Source of the DNA: Triticum aestivum
Taxonomy: Eukaryota; Streptophyta; Magnoliopsida; Poales; Poaceae
NCBI RefSeq assembly: GCF_018294505.1
Contig: NC_057795.1
Location: forward strand, 233,861,035-233,925,034
Direction of reading: 5' to 3'
DNA: 64,000 nucleotides
Position 1 is the stretch's first letter. Every line of letters begins with the position of its first letter. The notes under the pieces were generated by a model. The model did no database searches and was not told the DNA's origin. It worked only from the letters and a program-made list of their open reading frames with translations. A program made the position numbers and the translations under genes. Below are positions 44,640-57,071 of the stretch, piece by piece.

Positions 44640-45620
44640 ACCACCAAGGGAAGCTCAAGTGCGGCCTTGTGAATAGCCATCGGATGAATTTATGGTTCAT
44701 GCAGGCTTCAAGGATGAATTTGATGTGTATGTACATAATGCTGATCTTGAGGACTTCATATCAGATAAGTGCCAACAATACCATTACCTCACTGATTCCT
44801 TTGTGTGAAGGTTTGAATTTTCATCTAAGTGCAATACCCATACTATTTTATTTGATCTTTATGATGAATCATATACCATGGGCCTTGAAGATTTCAATAC
44901 TGCATGAAAAATCCCACAATGGGGCATTCATAGTGAGCCCCACAATTCTGAATGCAATGATTTCCTTGCTAGCATCAATGTGGGAGAAACTAGAAATATC
45001 ATACAAGCTACCATAGGGAGCTTCATTTTCCCGCCATGCATTATTTTGCTCTCTTTATATGTAGATGCATTAACGGTAAGCATGATCATAGCCACCTTTG
45101 CGTTCCAGATCTTAGTGTCCTTAAATGTGAAGTGTTGGGTGATAAGCGATATAACTTGGGGGCTATTATTGCCAGGAGGTTACATCTTAATGCTAAAGAT
45201 AGAGATTTATTTCGTGGGATTTATGCAACTCGTTTAGCTAATTATCTTGGTGTACCAATAAGGGTAAATGACATTAAGTTGCCACCTGCTTTTCTAGATT
45301 ATAATGCTATGGTACGCTACCAGTTTCTTGACAGGAACGAACAGTCCCTCCAGTACCGAATAATCTTTGACAGAAGGCGTGTTATCCATATTACCCTTCC
45401 TTGTCCATCCTTCCTTAACTTTCAGGTAGATGGGATATATTTTATAACTAGAGAGGAGGCAAATGAGTAAGAGAGAACAGCGATGGCCGCTCGCCTCCAG
45501 GAAGCAGCTCGCCAGGCGGTAGCTGTCGCAGCATAGTACAACCCCAACTATAATTTCGGATATCATCCGGGCCAGTGGTGGCCCTATACCAACATAGGCC
45601 GAAAGTCTAAGATTGGGGGA
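44640..45620 (+). pseudogene. Athila-type 3' ORF (env-position protein), broken
   Basis: Reading along the frame of 45036-45470: DEFDVYVHNADLEDFISDKC, LFDLYDESYTMGLEDFNTA, FIFPAMHYFALFICRCINGK, KRYNLGAIIARRLHLNAKDR, GIYATRLANYLGVPIR and RRVIHITLPCPSFLNFQ. This is the conserved protein after protease or pol in wheat Athila-like elements, of unknown function; it lies in the env position but has no convincing membrane anchor here. At least four stops interrupt it (for example before RFEFSSKC and after EEANE). Confidence 0.8.
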
Positions 45621-47680
45621 GTACATATTTCTCACCAACATTACATTCATGTTCACACACTCATTCTAGTTGTCTGTGTTCATACCTTTTCATTGTATTA
45701 TCCATGCTAGTTTATTTTATTTTGCTCGCTTTCTTCTTGTGTGTTTGAAAAAACTTTGAGAAAAACAAAAAAAATAGTTGTAGCTTCTAGCTACTTTACT
45801 TTCCATGTTTACTTAGTAGTAGTATTAGAAGGAAAACCCAAAAAGATTTCTCGTTCTTCTTTTGCTTGTTGGGAGCTTTCCCATGTAAATAGTATTTCTC
45901 GTTCATGTTTTACTTTCTTCAGAAAAACAAAAACTCCAAAAACATTTATGTGTGTTTCTTTGAAATTCTTTTCTTTTATTTGGGGGTCGAGAGGAGAAGA
46001 CCACGATGAAAATGATGAGTGGCTCTCATATGCATTATTGTTGATCTAACAAAGAGCCTATATTACCTTGTCTTCTCCTTTGAATAAATGTTTGCAGATT
46101 CCAACTTAGTCTAATGCACGTGCACTATTATTATTATACACACCGTTTGGTCGTGCAAGTGAAAGGCAATAATAATGGTATATGATGAAATGTTTGAGAT
46201 GAGGAAAAGTTGGTATGAACTCGACCTATCTTGTTTTTGTAAATATGATTAGTTCATCGTTCCTGATTCAGCCTATTATGAATGAAACATGTTTGCAATG
46301 ATAATTAGAGATAATAGTTACTCATGCCATGCTTTAGCTAGGAGTTTATAATGGTTTACCTTGCATGCCAACATGCTATTGAAATGGTTGTGATGTAGTA
46401 TGATAGGATGGTATCCTCCTTTGAATGATTCGAGTGGCTTGACTTGGCACATGTTCATGCATGTAGTTGAAACAAAAGCAAGATAGCCTCCACGATATTT
46501 ATGTTCATGGTGATTTATATCCAACTCATGCTCACTCATTGTTGGTTAATCTCAATGCATGTTTATGACTATTGTCGCTCTCTATTTGGTTGCGCCCCAG
46601 TCTTTTTCTAGCCTTCACTTGTACTAAGAGGGAATACTGCTTGTGCTCCCACTTCCATAAACCCCAAAGTTGTTCCATATGAGTCCACCATACCTACCTA
46701 TATGCGGTATTTACTTACTGTTCCAAGTAAATTTGCATGTGCAAAACTCTATACCTTCAAATGAAATTCTGTTTTGTATGCTCGAATAGCTCATGTAGCA
46801 ACTAGGGTTGTCTATATCTTCCATGCTAGGTGGGTTATTCTCACGATGGGTGGACTCGGCTCATCATTCACGAGAAAATGGCTGGTAATTGGGATGTCTA
46901 GTCCCATGTTAAAATCAAATCAAAATAATTGGAAACAAAACTCCCCCAGGATTGTTGTTAGTTGGACGGTACCCATTGTTTCGGACCAGCCGTGGAATGT
47001 GCTTGTTGGTGGTGGGGGAGTATAAACTTTACCATTCTATTTGGGAACCGCCTATAACGTATGTAGCATGGAAGATATCGAGATCTCTTGGTTGTTATGT
47101 CGACAATCAAAGCATGCCGCTAAAAATATTATTTATCTCTTTTTCAAAAACTCGAGCTCTGGCATCTCTGCAAATACCTGCTTCTCTCTATGAAGGACCT
47201 ATCTATTTACTTTTATTGTTAAGTCATCATCCTCTTATAAAAAGCACCAGTTAGAGAGCACCACTGTCATTTGTATGCATTGCTATTAATTGATATTGAG
47301 TATGACTTTGACTGGATCTCTTTTGCCATGAATTACAATGTCTACCCAGTCCTTGATCTTGAAAGGTGCTCCGCATTTATGTTCTGCGGTCTCAGAAAGG
47401 GCTAGCGAGATACCATCTTGATATATCATATCATGATTGTTTTGAGAAAGTGTTGTCATCCGAGATTTATTATTATTGCTCGCTAGTTGATTGTGCCATT
47501 GATATGAGTAAATGTGAGACCTAAATGTTATTGTGAATATGGTTAGTTCATAATCTTTGCTGAAAACCTGAATGCTGATTTTAAATATTTGCAAAAACAA
47601 GATCAAACAGAGTTTGTATAAGTTGTTTCTTTATCACTTTTAGTTTACCAACTGAATTTCTTGAGGACAAGCAATGGGTT
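45621..47680 (+). other. 3' non-coding internal region of D
   Basis: AT-rich, no gene; stretches such as AAGTCTAAGATTGGGGGAG (45605) resemble the polypurine tract and are typical of Athila-like 3' regions. Confidence 0.55.
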
Positions 47681-47694
47681 AAGCTTGGGGGAGT
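47681..47694 (+). other. Polypurine tract of D
   Basis: AAGCTTGGGGGAGT immediately precedes the 3' LTR start TGATACGTC. Confidence 0.85.
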
Positions 47695-49098
47695 TGATAC
47701 GTCTCCAACGTATCTACTTCTCCAAACTCTCTTGCCCTTGTTTTGGACTCTCATTTGCATGATTTGAATGGAACTAACCTAGACTAACGCTGTTTTCAGC
47801 AAAATTGCCATGGTGTTATTTTTGTGCAGAAATAAAAGTTCTCGGAATGACCTAAAACTTCACGGAGATTATTTTTGGAATAAATAAAAAATATTGGCGA
47901 AAAAAATCAACCAGAGGGGACCCACACCCTGTCCAAAAGGGTGGAGGGCACACCCACCCCCCTGGGTCACGCCCTCTGGTCTTGTGGGTCCCATGAAGCT
48001 ACACCGACCTCAACTCCAACTCCATATATTCACGTTCAGGGAGAAAAAAATCGGAGAGAAGGATTCATCATGTTTTATGATACGGAGCCGCCGCCACCTC
48101 ATGTTCTTCCTCGGGAGGGCAGATCTGGAGTCTGTTTTGGGCTCCGGAGAGGGGAAATCGTCGCTGTTGTCATCATCAACCAACCTCCATCACCAATTTC
48201 ATGATCTCACCGCCGTGCGTGAGTAACCCCATCGTAGGCCTACAGGATGGTGATGGTTGGATGAGATTTACCATCTAATCGAGTTAGTTTTGTTAGGGTT
48301 TGATCCCTAGTATCCACTATGTTCTAAGATTGATGTTGTTATGACTTTGCTATGCTTAATGCTTGTCACTAGGGCCCGAGTGCCATGATTTCAGATCTGA
48401 ACCTATTATGTTTTCATGAATATATGTGAGTTGTCGATCCTATCTTGCAAGTTATAGTCACCTACTATGTGTTATGATCTAGCAACCCTGGATTGACAAT
48501 AATCGAGACACTTCTCGGTGATGACTGTAGTTTGAGGAGTTCATGTATTCATTCAGTGCTAATGCTTTGGTCCGGTACTCTATTAAAAGGAGGCCTTAAT
48601 ATCCCTTAGTTTCGAATGGGACCCCGCTGCCACGGGAGGGTAGGATAAAAGATGTCATGCAAGTTATTTTCGATAAGCACGTATGACTATATTCAGAATA
48701 CATCCCTACATTATATTGATGAATTGGAGCTAGTTCTGTGTCACCCTATGTTATAACTGTTGCATGATGAATGCCATCCAACATAATTATCCATCATTGA
48801 TCCATTGCCTACGAGCTCGTTTCATATTGATCTTTGCTTAGTTACTTTGTCGTTGCCACTGTTACGATTGCTACCAAACTGCTACTATTACTTTTGCCAC
48901 AATTATCGTTACTTCCATTCTACTCTGCTACTAAATACTTTGTTGCAGATATTAAGTCTTTCAGGTGTGGTTGAATTAACAACTCAGCTGCTAATACTTG
49001 AGAATATTCTTTGGCTCCCCTTGTGTCGAATCAATAAATTTGGGTTGAATACTCTACCTTCGAAAACTGTTGTGATCCCCTATATTTGTGGATTATCA
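47695..49098 (+). repeat. 3' LTR of D, full length (1,404 bp)
   Basis: From TGATACGTCTCCAACGTATC to TTGTGGATTATCA, followed by the target duplication CTTGG. The inverted repeat seen intact in the 5' LTR is eroded here (GAGGGCACACCC ... GGGTCACGCCCTC). Confidence 0.92.
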
Positions 49099-49103
49099 CT
49101 TGG

Positions 49104-50432
49104 ACATCCCCAAGCTTGAGCTCTTGTGTCTTCTTCATTCCTCTCATAACACGGTTTCCCTAATTTGTAAAGCTTCATCCACACAAAACTCAACAAGAAC
49201 TCGTAAGATACGTCAGTATAAAACAATTCTCAAATTATAATTTAACATTGCATATTAAATGCCTCTGTATATTTAATACTCCTTTCCTCAAACAGAATCA
49301 TTAAACAAGCAAACATATGCAAGCAATGGAAACATAACAACAAACTATCTAAACAGAACAGTCTGTAAAGGATAAAGAAGGATCAGTACTTATTCAACTT
49401 TAAAAAATCTAAAAAATTGCCACACTGTAGAAAATTTACCATAGCTTACTTGCAAAAAGGTTTCAACATTTTATCACATTATTACTTTTCTAGAGAATTT
49501 TTGCAACAACGATAAACTTTCTGTTTTGAAACAGCAACTCATATACTTGCAAAATAAGCATGGCAAAGGCTATACTTGACATTTTTGTTGAATTAAAAGT
49601 TGCAAAAATTATTATAGATAGAATCAAGCAAATAAAAACAAAATAAAGTGACGCTCCAAGCAAAAATCATATCATGTGATGAATGAAAATATACCCCCAA
49701 GTAAGATTACCGATAATGGTGGAGACGGAAGAGGGATGCCTTCCGGGGCATCCCTAAGCTTAGTTGCTTGAATCTTCCTTGAATTTTACCTTGGGGTGCC
49801 TTGATAATCCCCAAGATTAGGGTCTTGTCACTCCTTATTCTCCTCATATCGATATCTCACCCAAAACTTCAAAACTTCAATCACACAAAACTTAACGGAA
49901 CTTCGTGAGATAGGTTAGTATGATAAAGAGCAAACCATTCACTATGATACTGTCAAAGACAAGATTCATAATTGTTCTCACACAATGCCTATTGTACCTT
50001 ATCATTTCCACAATTTATAAGTAATATAAGCCATAGAAACTTGAAACAAGCAAAGCATGCATTGAAAACATAATCTGTCATAAACGGAACAGTCTGTAAT
50101 AATCTGGCAAACAAACCATACTTATGCTACTCCAAAAATTCAGAAAATTAGGAAAACATAGGGAATTTCTATATCTATCAACTGTAATAAATTCATATCA
50201 AAAACACATTCCAGTGAATTTTGAAAATTCCTAGACTGAGCGCACAAGTTTCCGTTTTTGCATAGATTCAAGTCAACTATCATCCACACTATCCCAAATG
50301 CTTTACTTGGCACTTTATTGAAACAAAAGCGATAAAACATGATTACTACAGTAGCATAATCATGTGAACACACAAAAGCAGTAGGTAAAAGTGTTGGGTT
50401 GTCTCCCAACAAGCGCTTTTCTTTAATGACTT
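49104..50432 (-). other. Internal non-coding region of E
   Basis: Minus-strand 3' part of E without genes. It contains the hairpin GGGATGCC-TTCCG-GGCATCCC at about 49735-49756 and long A/T-rich stretches. It is collinear with the plus strand of element F (61540-62340). Confidence 0.6.
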
Positions 50433-51106
50433 TTAGCTAGGCATGATGATTTCAATGATGCTCGCATAACAGATAAGAATTGAAACATGAAAAAGAGCAT
50501 CATGAATCACATGGAAAGCACATTTAAGCCTAGCCCACTTCCAATGCATAGGGATTTTGTGAGCAAACAACTTATGGCAGCAAGAATCAACTAGCATAGG
50601 AAGGCAAAACAAGCAAAACTTCAAATTTTCATCACATAGAGAGGAAACTTGATATTATTGAGATATGTAGAAGCATATGTTCCTCCCTCGTAGTAATTTT
50701 CAGTAGCATCATGAATGAATTTAACAATATAAATATCACATAAAGCATTCTTTTCATGATCCACAAGCACAGAAATTTTATTACTCTCCACATAAGCAAA
50801 TTTATTCTCATGAATAGTAGTGGGAGCAAACTCAACAAAATAACTATCAAGGGATTGAAAATTAAAATCATGATGACAAGTTTCATGGTTATCATTATTC
50901 TTTATAGCATACATGTCATCACCATAATCATCATTGATAGCAGGCATGCTTTCATCATAATAAATTTTCTCATCAAAACTTTGGGTACTAAAAATATCAT
51001 CTTCATCAAACATAGCATCCCCAAGCTTGTAGCTTTGCATATCATTAACATCATGGATATTCAAAAAATTCATACTAGCAACATTGAAATCATGCTCCTC
51101 ATTCAT
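50433..51106 (-). pseudogene. Element E ORF: unknown acidic protein of Athila-like elements
   Basis: Starts MNEEHDFNVASMNFLNIHDV at 51106, acidic and Asp/Asn-rich, with DYGDDMYAIKNNDNHE and HENKFAYVESNKISVLVDHE. A stop at 50621 ends it after 161 codons. The next frame (from 50624) gives a hydrophobic, Cys-rich MKFCLFCLPMLVDSC segment with a possible membrane span. Such ORFs occur in non-autonomous Triticeae elements; no function is known and there are no gag, protease or pol motifs. Confidence 0.55.
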
Positions 51107-51315
51107 GCCAATTTTTTTATTGAATTCTTATCCTATCAACTAAGCACAATTTGCCTTTCCATCATTTTCAAGAAAGACATTATAAAGATGAATAATATGA
51201 TGCAACCTCAATCCATTTTTTTGTAGTTTTCTTTTTCATAAACCAAACTAGTGATAAAGCAAGAAATTAAAAGATTCAATTGCAAGATCTAAAGAAATAC
51301 CTTCAATCACTCCCC

Positions 51316-51333
51316 TCCCCAGCAACGGCGCCA
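51316..51333 (-). other. Primer-binding site of E, tRNA-Asp type
   Basis: On the minus strand TGGCGCCGTTGCTGGGGA, 17 of 18 bases as in the Asp-tRNA site usual for Athila-lineage elements, about 10 bp from the LTR end. Confidence 0.85.
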
Positions 51334-51343
51334 GAAAAGAGCT

Positions 51344-53023
51344 TGATGTCTACTACACAACTTGTTCTTGTAGACTCGTGTTGGGCCTCCAAGCGAAGAG
51401 TTTTGTAGGACAGTAGCAAATTTCCCTCAAGTGGATGACCTATGGTTTATCAACCCGTGGGAGGCGCGGGATGAAGATGGTCTCTCTCAAACAACCCTGC
51501 AACCAAATAATAAAAAGTCTCTTGTGTCCCCAAAACACCAAATACAATGTTAATTTGTATAGGTGCACTAGTTTGGCGAAGAGATGGTGATACAAGCGTA
51601 ATAATGATGGTAGATATTGAATTTTGTAATAGGAACAATAAAAAGCATCAAGGTAGCAATTGATAAAACAGAGCACAAACAGTACTGCAATGCTTGAAAA
51701 CAAGGCCTAGGGTTCGTACTTTCGCTAGTGCAATCTCTCAACAATGCTAATCTAATTGGATCATATAACCATCCCTCAAAGTTCTTATCAAGCGGAGAAC
51801 ATAAGAAGAAATTGTTTGTAGGGTACGAAACCACCTCAAAGCTATTCTTTTCGATCAATCTATCCTAGAGTTCGTACTAAAATAACACAAAGCTATTCTT
51901 TCCGATCAATCTAACCAATAGTTCGTACTAAAATAACACCATATAATACATATCAACCAACTCTAATGTCACCTAGATACTCCAATGTCACCGCGAGTAT
52001 CCATGAGTTGATTATGTGATATGCATCAAAGAATCTCAGATTCATAATACTCAATCCAACAGAAAGAACCTCAAAGAGTGCCCCAAGATTTCTACCGGAG
52101 AAACAAAGACGAGAACGTGCATCAACCTCTATGCATAGATTACCCCAATGTCACCTCCGGAATCTGCGAGTTGAGTGCCAAAACACATATCAAGTGAATC
52201 AATATGATACCCCATTGTCACCACGGGTATTCATAGCAAGACATACATCAAGTGTTCTTAAATCCATAAAAGTATTCAATCCGATAAAACAAAATCTCAA
52301 AGGGAAAACTCAATTCATCACAAGATAGAGAGGAGAAAACACCATATGATCCAACTATATTAACAAAGCCCCTAATACATCAGGATTGTGCCATCAAGAA
52401 CACGAGAGAGAGAGAGAGAGAGAGAGATTACACTCATATCTATTGGTACAAACCCTCAGCCCCGAGGGTGGACTACTCCCTCCTCATCATGGTGGCCGAC
52501 GGGATGATGAAGATGGCCACCGGTAATAATTTCCCCCTTCGGCGGAGTGCCAGAACGGGGTCTAAATTGGTTTTTTGTGGCTATAGAGGCTTGTGGCCGT
52601 GACACTTCTGATCTAGGGTTACCCCAAAGGTTTTTGGAATAATTGGCAATTTATAGGGCGAAGAGGTGGTGCGGTAGGCCACCGAGGTGGGCACAACCCA
52701 CCAGGGCACGCCTGGGCCCCTAGGCACTCCCAGGTGGGTTGTGCCCCCCTCGGTGCGCCCCTCTGGTACTTCTCTGGCAAATCCTGGGTGTTCTTGTCCA
52801 TAGAAATTCTCCAAAAAGTTTCATTGTGTTTGGACTCCGTTTGATATTGATTTCCTGCAAAGTAAAAAACAAGAAAAAACAACAACTGCCATTGGACACT
52901 ATGTCAATAGGTTAGTCCCAAAAAATGATATGAAGTTTCTATAAAATGATTGTAAAACATCCAAGAATCATACTATAACAGCATGGAACAATCAAAAATT
53001 ATAGATACGATGGAGACGTATCA
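51344..53023 (-). repeat. 5' LTR of E (1,680 bp)
   Basis: On the minus strand it begins TGATACGTCTCCATCGTATC (53023) and ends GTAGTAGACATCA (51344). It contains a strong inverted repeat GGGCACAACCCACC / GGTGGGTTGTGCCC (52689-52746) and a GA microsatellite (52404-52427). It is the same LTR family as F. Confidence 0.9.
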
Positions 53024-53033
53024 CCAGGTGACG

Positions 53034-54597
53034 TGATGTTTGCTTGAACTACATCGGTATTTCCCCAAAGAGGAAGGGATGATGCAGCACAACAAGGGTA
53101 GGTATTTCCCTCGTTGATGAGACCAAGGTTATCGAACTAGTAGGAGAACCATGCAACACCACGTAAATAGCTCCTGCACACAAAGAACAAATACTTGCAA
53201 CTCGACGGAAGAGAGAGATTGTCAATCCCTCACGGGTAAAAAGATAGATAAAATTGTAGTAGAATGGATAAATACATCTCGCGGGAATGCAAGATAAAAT
53301 AAATTACTAAAAATTGCAGCAAGGTATTTTTGTATTTTTGGTTTAATAGATCTGAAAATAAAAGCAATTAAAAATAGATCGTGAAGGCAAATATATTAAA
53401 GAACAGACCCCGGGGCCATAGATTTCACTAGTGGCTTCTCTCGAGAAAAATAGCAAATGGTGGGAAAACAATTACTGCGGGGCAATTGTTAGAACTTCAA
53501 ATAATCATGACGATATCCAGGCAATGATCATTATATAGGCATCACATCCAAGATTAGTAGACCGACTCCTGCTTGCATCTACTACTATTACTCCACACAT
53601 CGACTGCTATCCAGCATGCATTTAGTGTATTAAGTTCATGGAAAAACGGAGTAATGTAATAAGAATGATGACATGTTGCAGACAAGATCTATTTATGTAG
53701 AAATAGACCCCAACTTGTTATCCTTAATAGCAACGATACATACGTGTCATTTCCCCTTCTGTCACTAGGATCAAGAACCGTAAGATCGAACCCATCATAA
53801 AGCACCTCTTCCCATTGCAAGATAAATAGATCAAGTTGGCCAAACAAAACCCAAATATTGGAGAAAAATATGAGTCTATAAGCAATCATGCATATAAGAG
53901 ATCAAAGAAGACTCAAATAACTTTCATGGATAAAAACATAGATCTGATCATAAACTCAAAGTTCATCGGATCCCAACAAACACACTGCAAAAAGAGTTAC
54001 ATCATACAGATCTCCAAGAGACCATTGTATTGAGAATCAAACGAGTGAGAGGAAGCCAGCTAGCTACTAACTACAGACCCGTAGGTCTACAATGAACTAC
54101 TCACGCATCATCGGAGAGGCACCAATGGACATGATGAACCCCTCTGTGATGGTGTCTAGATTGCATCTCGCGGTTCTGGAACTTGCGGTGGCTGGAATTG
54201 ATTTTCGTTGACGCCCCTAGGATTTCTGGAATGTTGGGATATTTATAGAGCAAAGAGGTGGCGTGGGAGGCCACCGAGGTGGGCATAACCCACCTGGGCG
54301 CGCCTGGGCCCCTAGGCACACCCTGGTGGGTTGTTCCCCCCTCGGTGCACCCCTCTGGTCCTTCTTTGGCCCATCTTGTGTCTTTTGGTCCAAAAAAATC
54401 CATGAAAAGTTTCGCTGCATTTGGACTCTGTTTGGTATTGATTTCCGGCGATGTAGAAAACAAGCAGAAAACTACAACTAGCACTGGGCACTATGTCAAT
54501 AGGTTAGTACCAAAAATGATTGTAAAATGATTGTAAAACATCCAAGAATGATAATATAACAGCATGGAACAATAAAAAATACGTTGGAGACGTATCA
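53034..54597 (-). repeat. 3' LTR of H (1,564 bp)
   Basis: On the minus strand from TGATACGTCTCCAACGTATT (54597) to CAAGCAAACATCA (53034). It has a TATA-like CTATAAATATCCC at about 54245 and a GC-rich inverted repeat just upstream of it (54275-54340). Confidence 0.93.
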
Positions 54598-57071
54598 GCA
54601 TCCCCAAGCTTAATTCATGCTCGTCCTCAAGTAGGTAAATGATAAAAACAGAATTTTTGATGTGGAATGTTGCCTAACATGTTCATCACATATTTTTTTC
54701 TTTGTAGCATGGACATTTGGACTTTTATTCAAAGCAATAGTCTAGTTTTGACATGAACACTTTAATACTCAAGCATATCAACAAGCAACCATGTCTTTCA
54801 AAATATTAATGCTAAAGCAAGTTATCCCTAGCCCATTATGCTCAATCATTGATCCATTCATGAAACACACTTGAATACTAGCTATACCCAATTCTCAAGT
54901 ACGATCATAGTGCCCCTTAGTTGGTGCTTTATAAGAGAAGATGGAGACTCAAGTAAAAAATAAAAATTGCATAAAGTAAAAGAAATGCCCTTCGCAGAGG
55001 GAAGTAGGGATTTGTAGAGGTGCCAGAGCTCAAAGTGAATATTGAGAGATAAAAATATTTTGGAAGGCATACTTTTCCCACCAACAAAAACGACTTAGAT
55101 CTCCCAACACTTTCCACGCTAGATACATCATAGGCGGTTCCCAAACAGAAAATAAAGTTTATTCCCTTTTCCACCATATTTTCACTTTCCATGGCTAACG
55201 GTATCCATGGATGCCCACCATACCAACACTTTCCAAGGAATTTATTATTTGACAACATAAAGTAAATTCATTTTTCATTTCGGGACTGGGCATCCCTAAT
55301 ACCTTTGCTGTACTCTTGTGCAATGACAAGTGAATAAACACTCATCGTGAGAATAACACATCTAGCATGGAAAATATCGTCTACCCCTCACCGTCTTGTG
55401 AGCGGTATGAGCACACAAAAGATAAATTTATTTTGAAAATTAGAGATGGTACATACAAATTTGCTTAGAATGGCACGTAAATACCGCATATAGGTATGTA
55501 TAGTGGACGCATACGACAAAACTAGTTTAAAGGGTTTTGGATGCACAAGTAGTGATCATACTTAGTGCAAATGAAGGCTAGCAAAAAGATTGAGAAGCGT
55601 CCAACCAAGAAACAAAAAAATCTCATAAGCGAGCATTAAGCATAACTAACACCGAATAATGCACCACAAGTAGGATGTAATTTCATTGCATAACTATTGA
55701 CTTTCATGCTTGCATAGGGAATCACAAACCTTAACACCAATATTCTTACTAAAGCATAATTACTCATCAACATGACTCACATATCATATCGTCATATCTC
55801 AAAACCATTATAAATTACCAAGTTTATTTTGTCCGATGATCTTCATGAATTTTTTTATTATATCCTCCTTGGATATCTATCACTTTGGGACTAATTCATA
55901 TCTTGCTTTTAATAAGCTCAAACAAATATAAGTGAAGAACATGAGCATAATATTTCTTTCTCTCAAACTAATTTAAGTGTAGCAAGAGAGAATTTCTTCA
56001 AAAAATTACTGACTCCCAAATAAATCTAAGTTAAGCATGAGAGAACTTCTTCAAAAATAACAAAGCACACCATGCTCAAAAAGATATAAGTGAAGCACTA
56101 GAGCAATTCCATGGCTCTAAAAATTTAAGTGAAGCATACGAGCAAACATAGCATATTTTTGGCTCTCTCAAAAAGGTGTGTCCAGCAAGGATTCAAGACT
56201 TCAAATAAAAAGCAAAAGAAGTAAAGACTCAAATCATACAAGATGCTCCAAGCAAAACTCATAATATGTGATGAATAAAAATATATGTCCAAGTAAAATA
56301 CCGATGGTTGTTAGAAGAAAGAGGGGATGCCACTCGGGGGCATCCCCAAGCTTAGTTGCTTGCTAATTCTTGAATATTATCTTGGGGTGCCTCGGGTATC
56401 CCTAAGCTTAACCTTTTGCTAATCCTTATTACTTCATCCATTGTAATATCACCCAAAACTTGAAAACTTCAATCACACAAAACTCAACAAAACCTTCGTG
56501 AGATCCGTTAGTATAAGAAAGCAAACCACTACTATAGGTACTGTTGCAAACCCATTCATATTTTATTTTTGCATTATATATACTGTATTCCAACTTTTCT
56601 ATGGCAAAAACTCTTCAAAGAAAACCATAGAATCATCAAAAGAAGCACAAAACACAAAGAAAACAGAATCTGTGAAAAACAGAACAGTCTGTGGCAATCT
56701 AGAAACTTCGAATACTTATGTAACTCCAAAATTCTGAACATTTAGGAAAATGTGGAAACTTTGTATATTAATCTTCTTCAAGAAGAATCAACTCAAAATC
56801 ACTCTTCTGTTAAAAATGGGAATTATTTTCGTGAGCGCAAAAGTTTCTATTTTTCAGCAAGATTAAATCAACTCTCACCCAAATCATCCCAAAGGCCTTG
56901 CTTGGCACAAACACTAATTTAAACCACAAAAAACATGTAATCAGAGGCATAATTGGGTATTTTATTGAAAACATCAAGAAAACCAAAAAGCAAAAAGATA
57001 CTAGTTGGGTTGCCTCCCAACGAGCGCTATCGTTTTACCCCCCCCCCCTAGCTAGGCATAATCTGAAGGAT
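54598..57071 (-). other. Internal non-coding region of H
   Basis: AT-rich, no gene. It contains the GGGATGCC-N-GGCATCCC hairpin near 56323-56346 and an 11-C run at 57038-57048. Runs like AAAAAGATATAAGTGAAGCA near 56085 are typical of this lineage. Confidence 0.55.

Larger units (their letters stand above)
40020..49098 (+). mobile_element. Athila-lineage LTR retrotransposon D (gag-protease, no pol), inside E
   Basis: The 5-bp target duplication CTTGG lies at 40015-40019 and 49099-49103. The 5' LTR is truncated at 41093 and joined directly into gag; the 3' LTR (47695-49098) is full. Internal order is gag, aspartic protease, a GC-rich LTR-like segment, an Athila-type 3' ORF and polypurine tract. 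There is no reverse transcriptase or integrase. Its LTRs have visibly more differences than those of B, so it is probably older. Confidence 0.93.
39841..53023 (-). mobile_element. Athila-lineage LTR retrotransposon E, interrupted by D, 3' end missing
   Basis: The minus-strand 5' LTR lies at 51344-53023, followed by an Asp-tRNA-type primer site, an ORF for an unknown acidic protein, and a long non-coding internal region with GGGATGCC hairpins. The internal region resumes left of element D (40019 down to 39841) and then stops at the Tat-like LTR; E's 3' LTR is not in the window. The right LTR end is followed by CCAGG, probably its target duplication. Confidence 0.85.

Noticed and set aside
50140..50412. 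Minus-strand ORF of 90 codons in E
   Set aside because: Lies in the known non-coding internal region of Athila-like elements and is not preserved in the collinear part of F.
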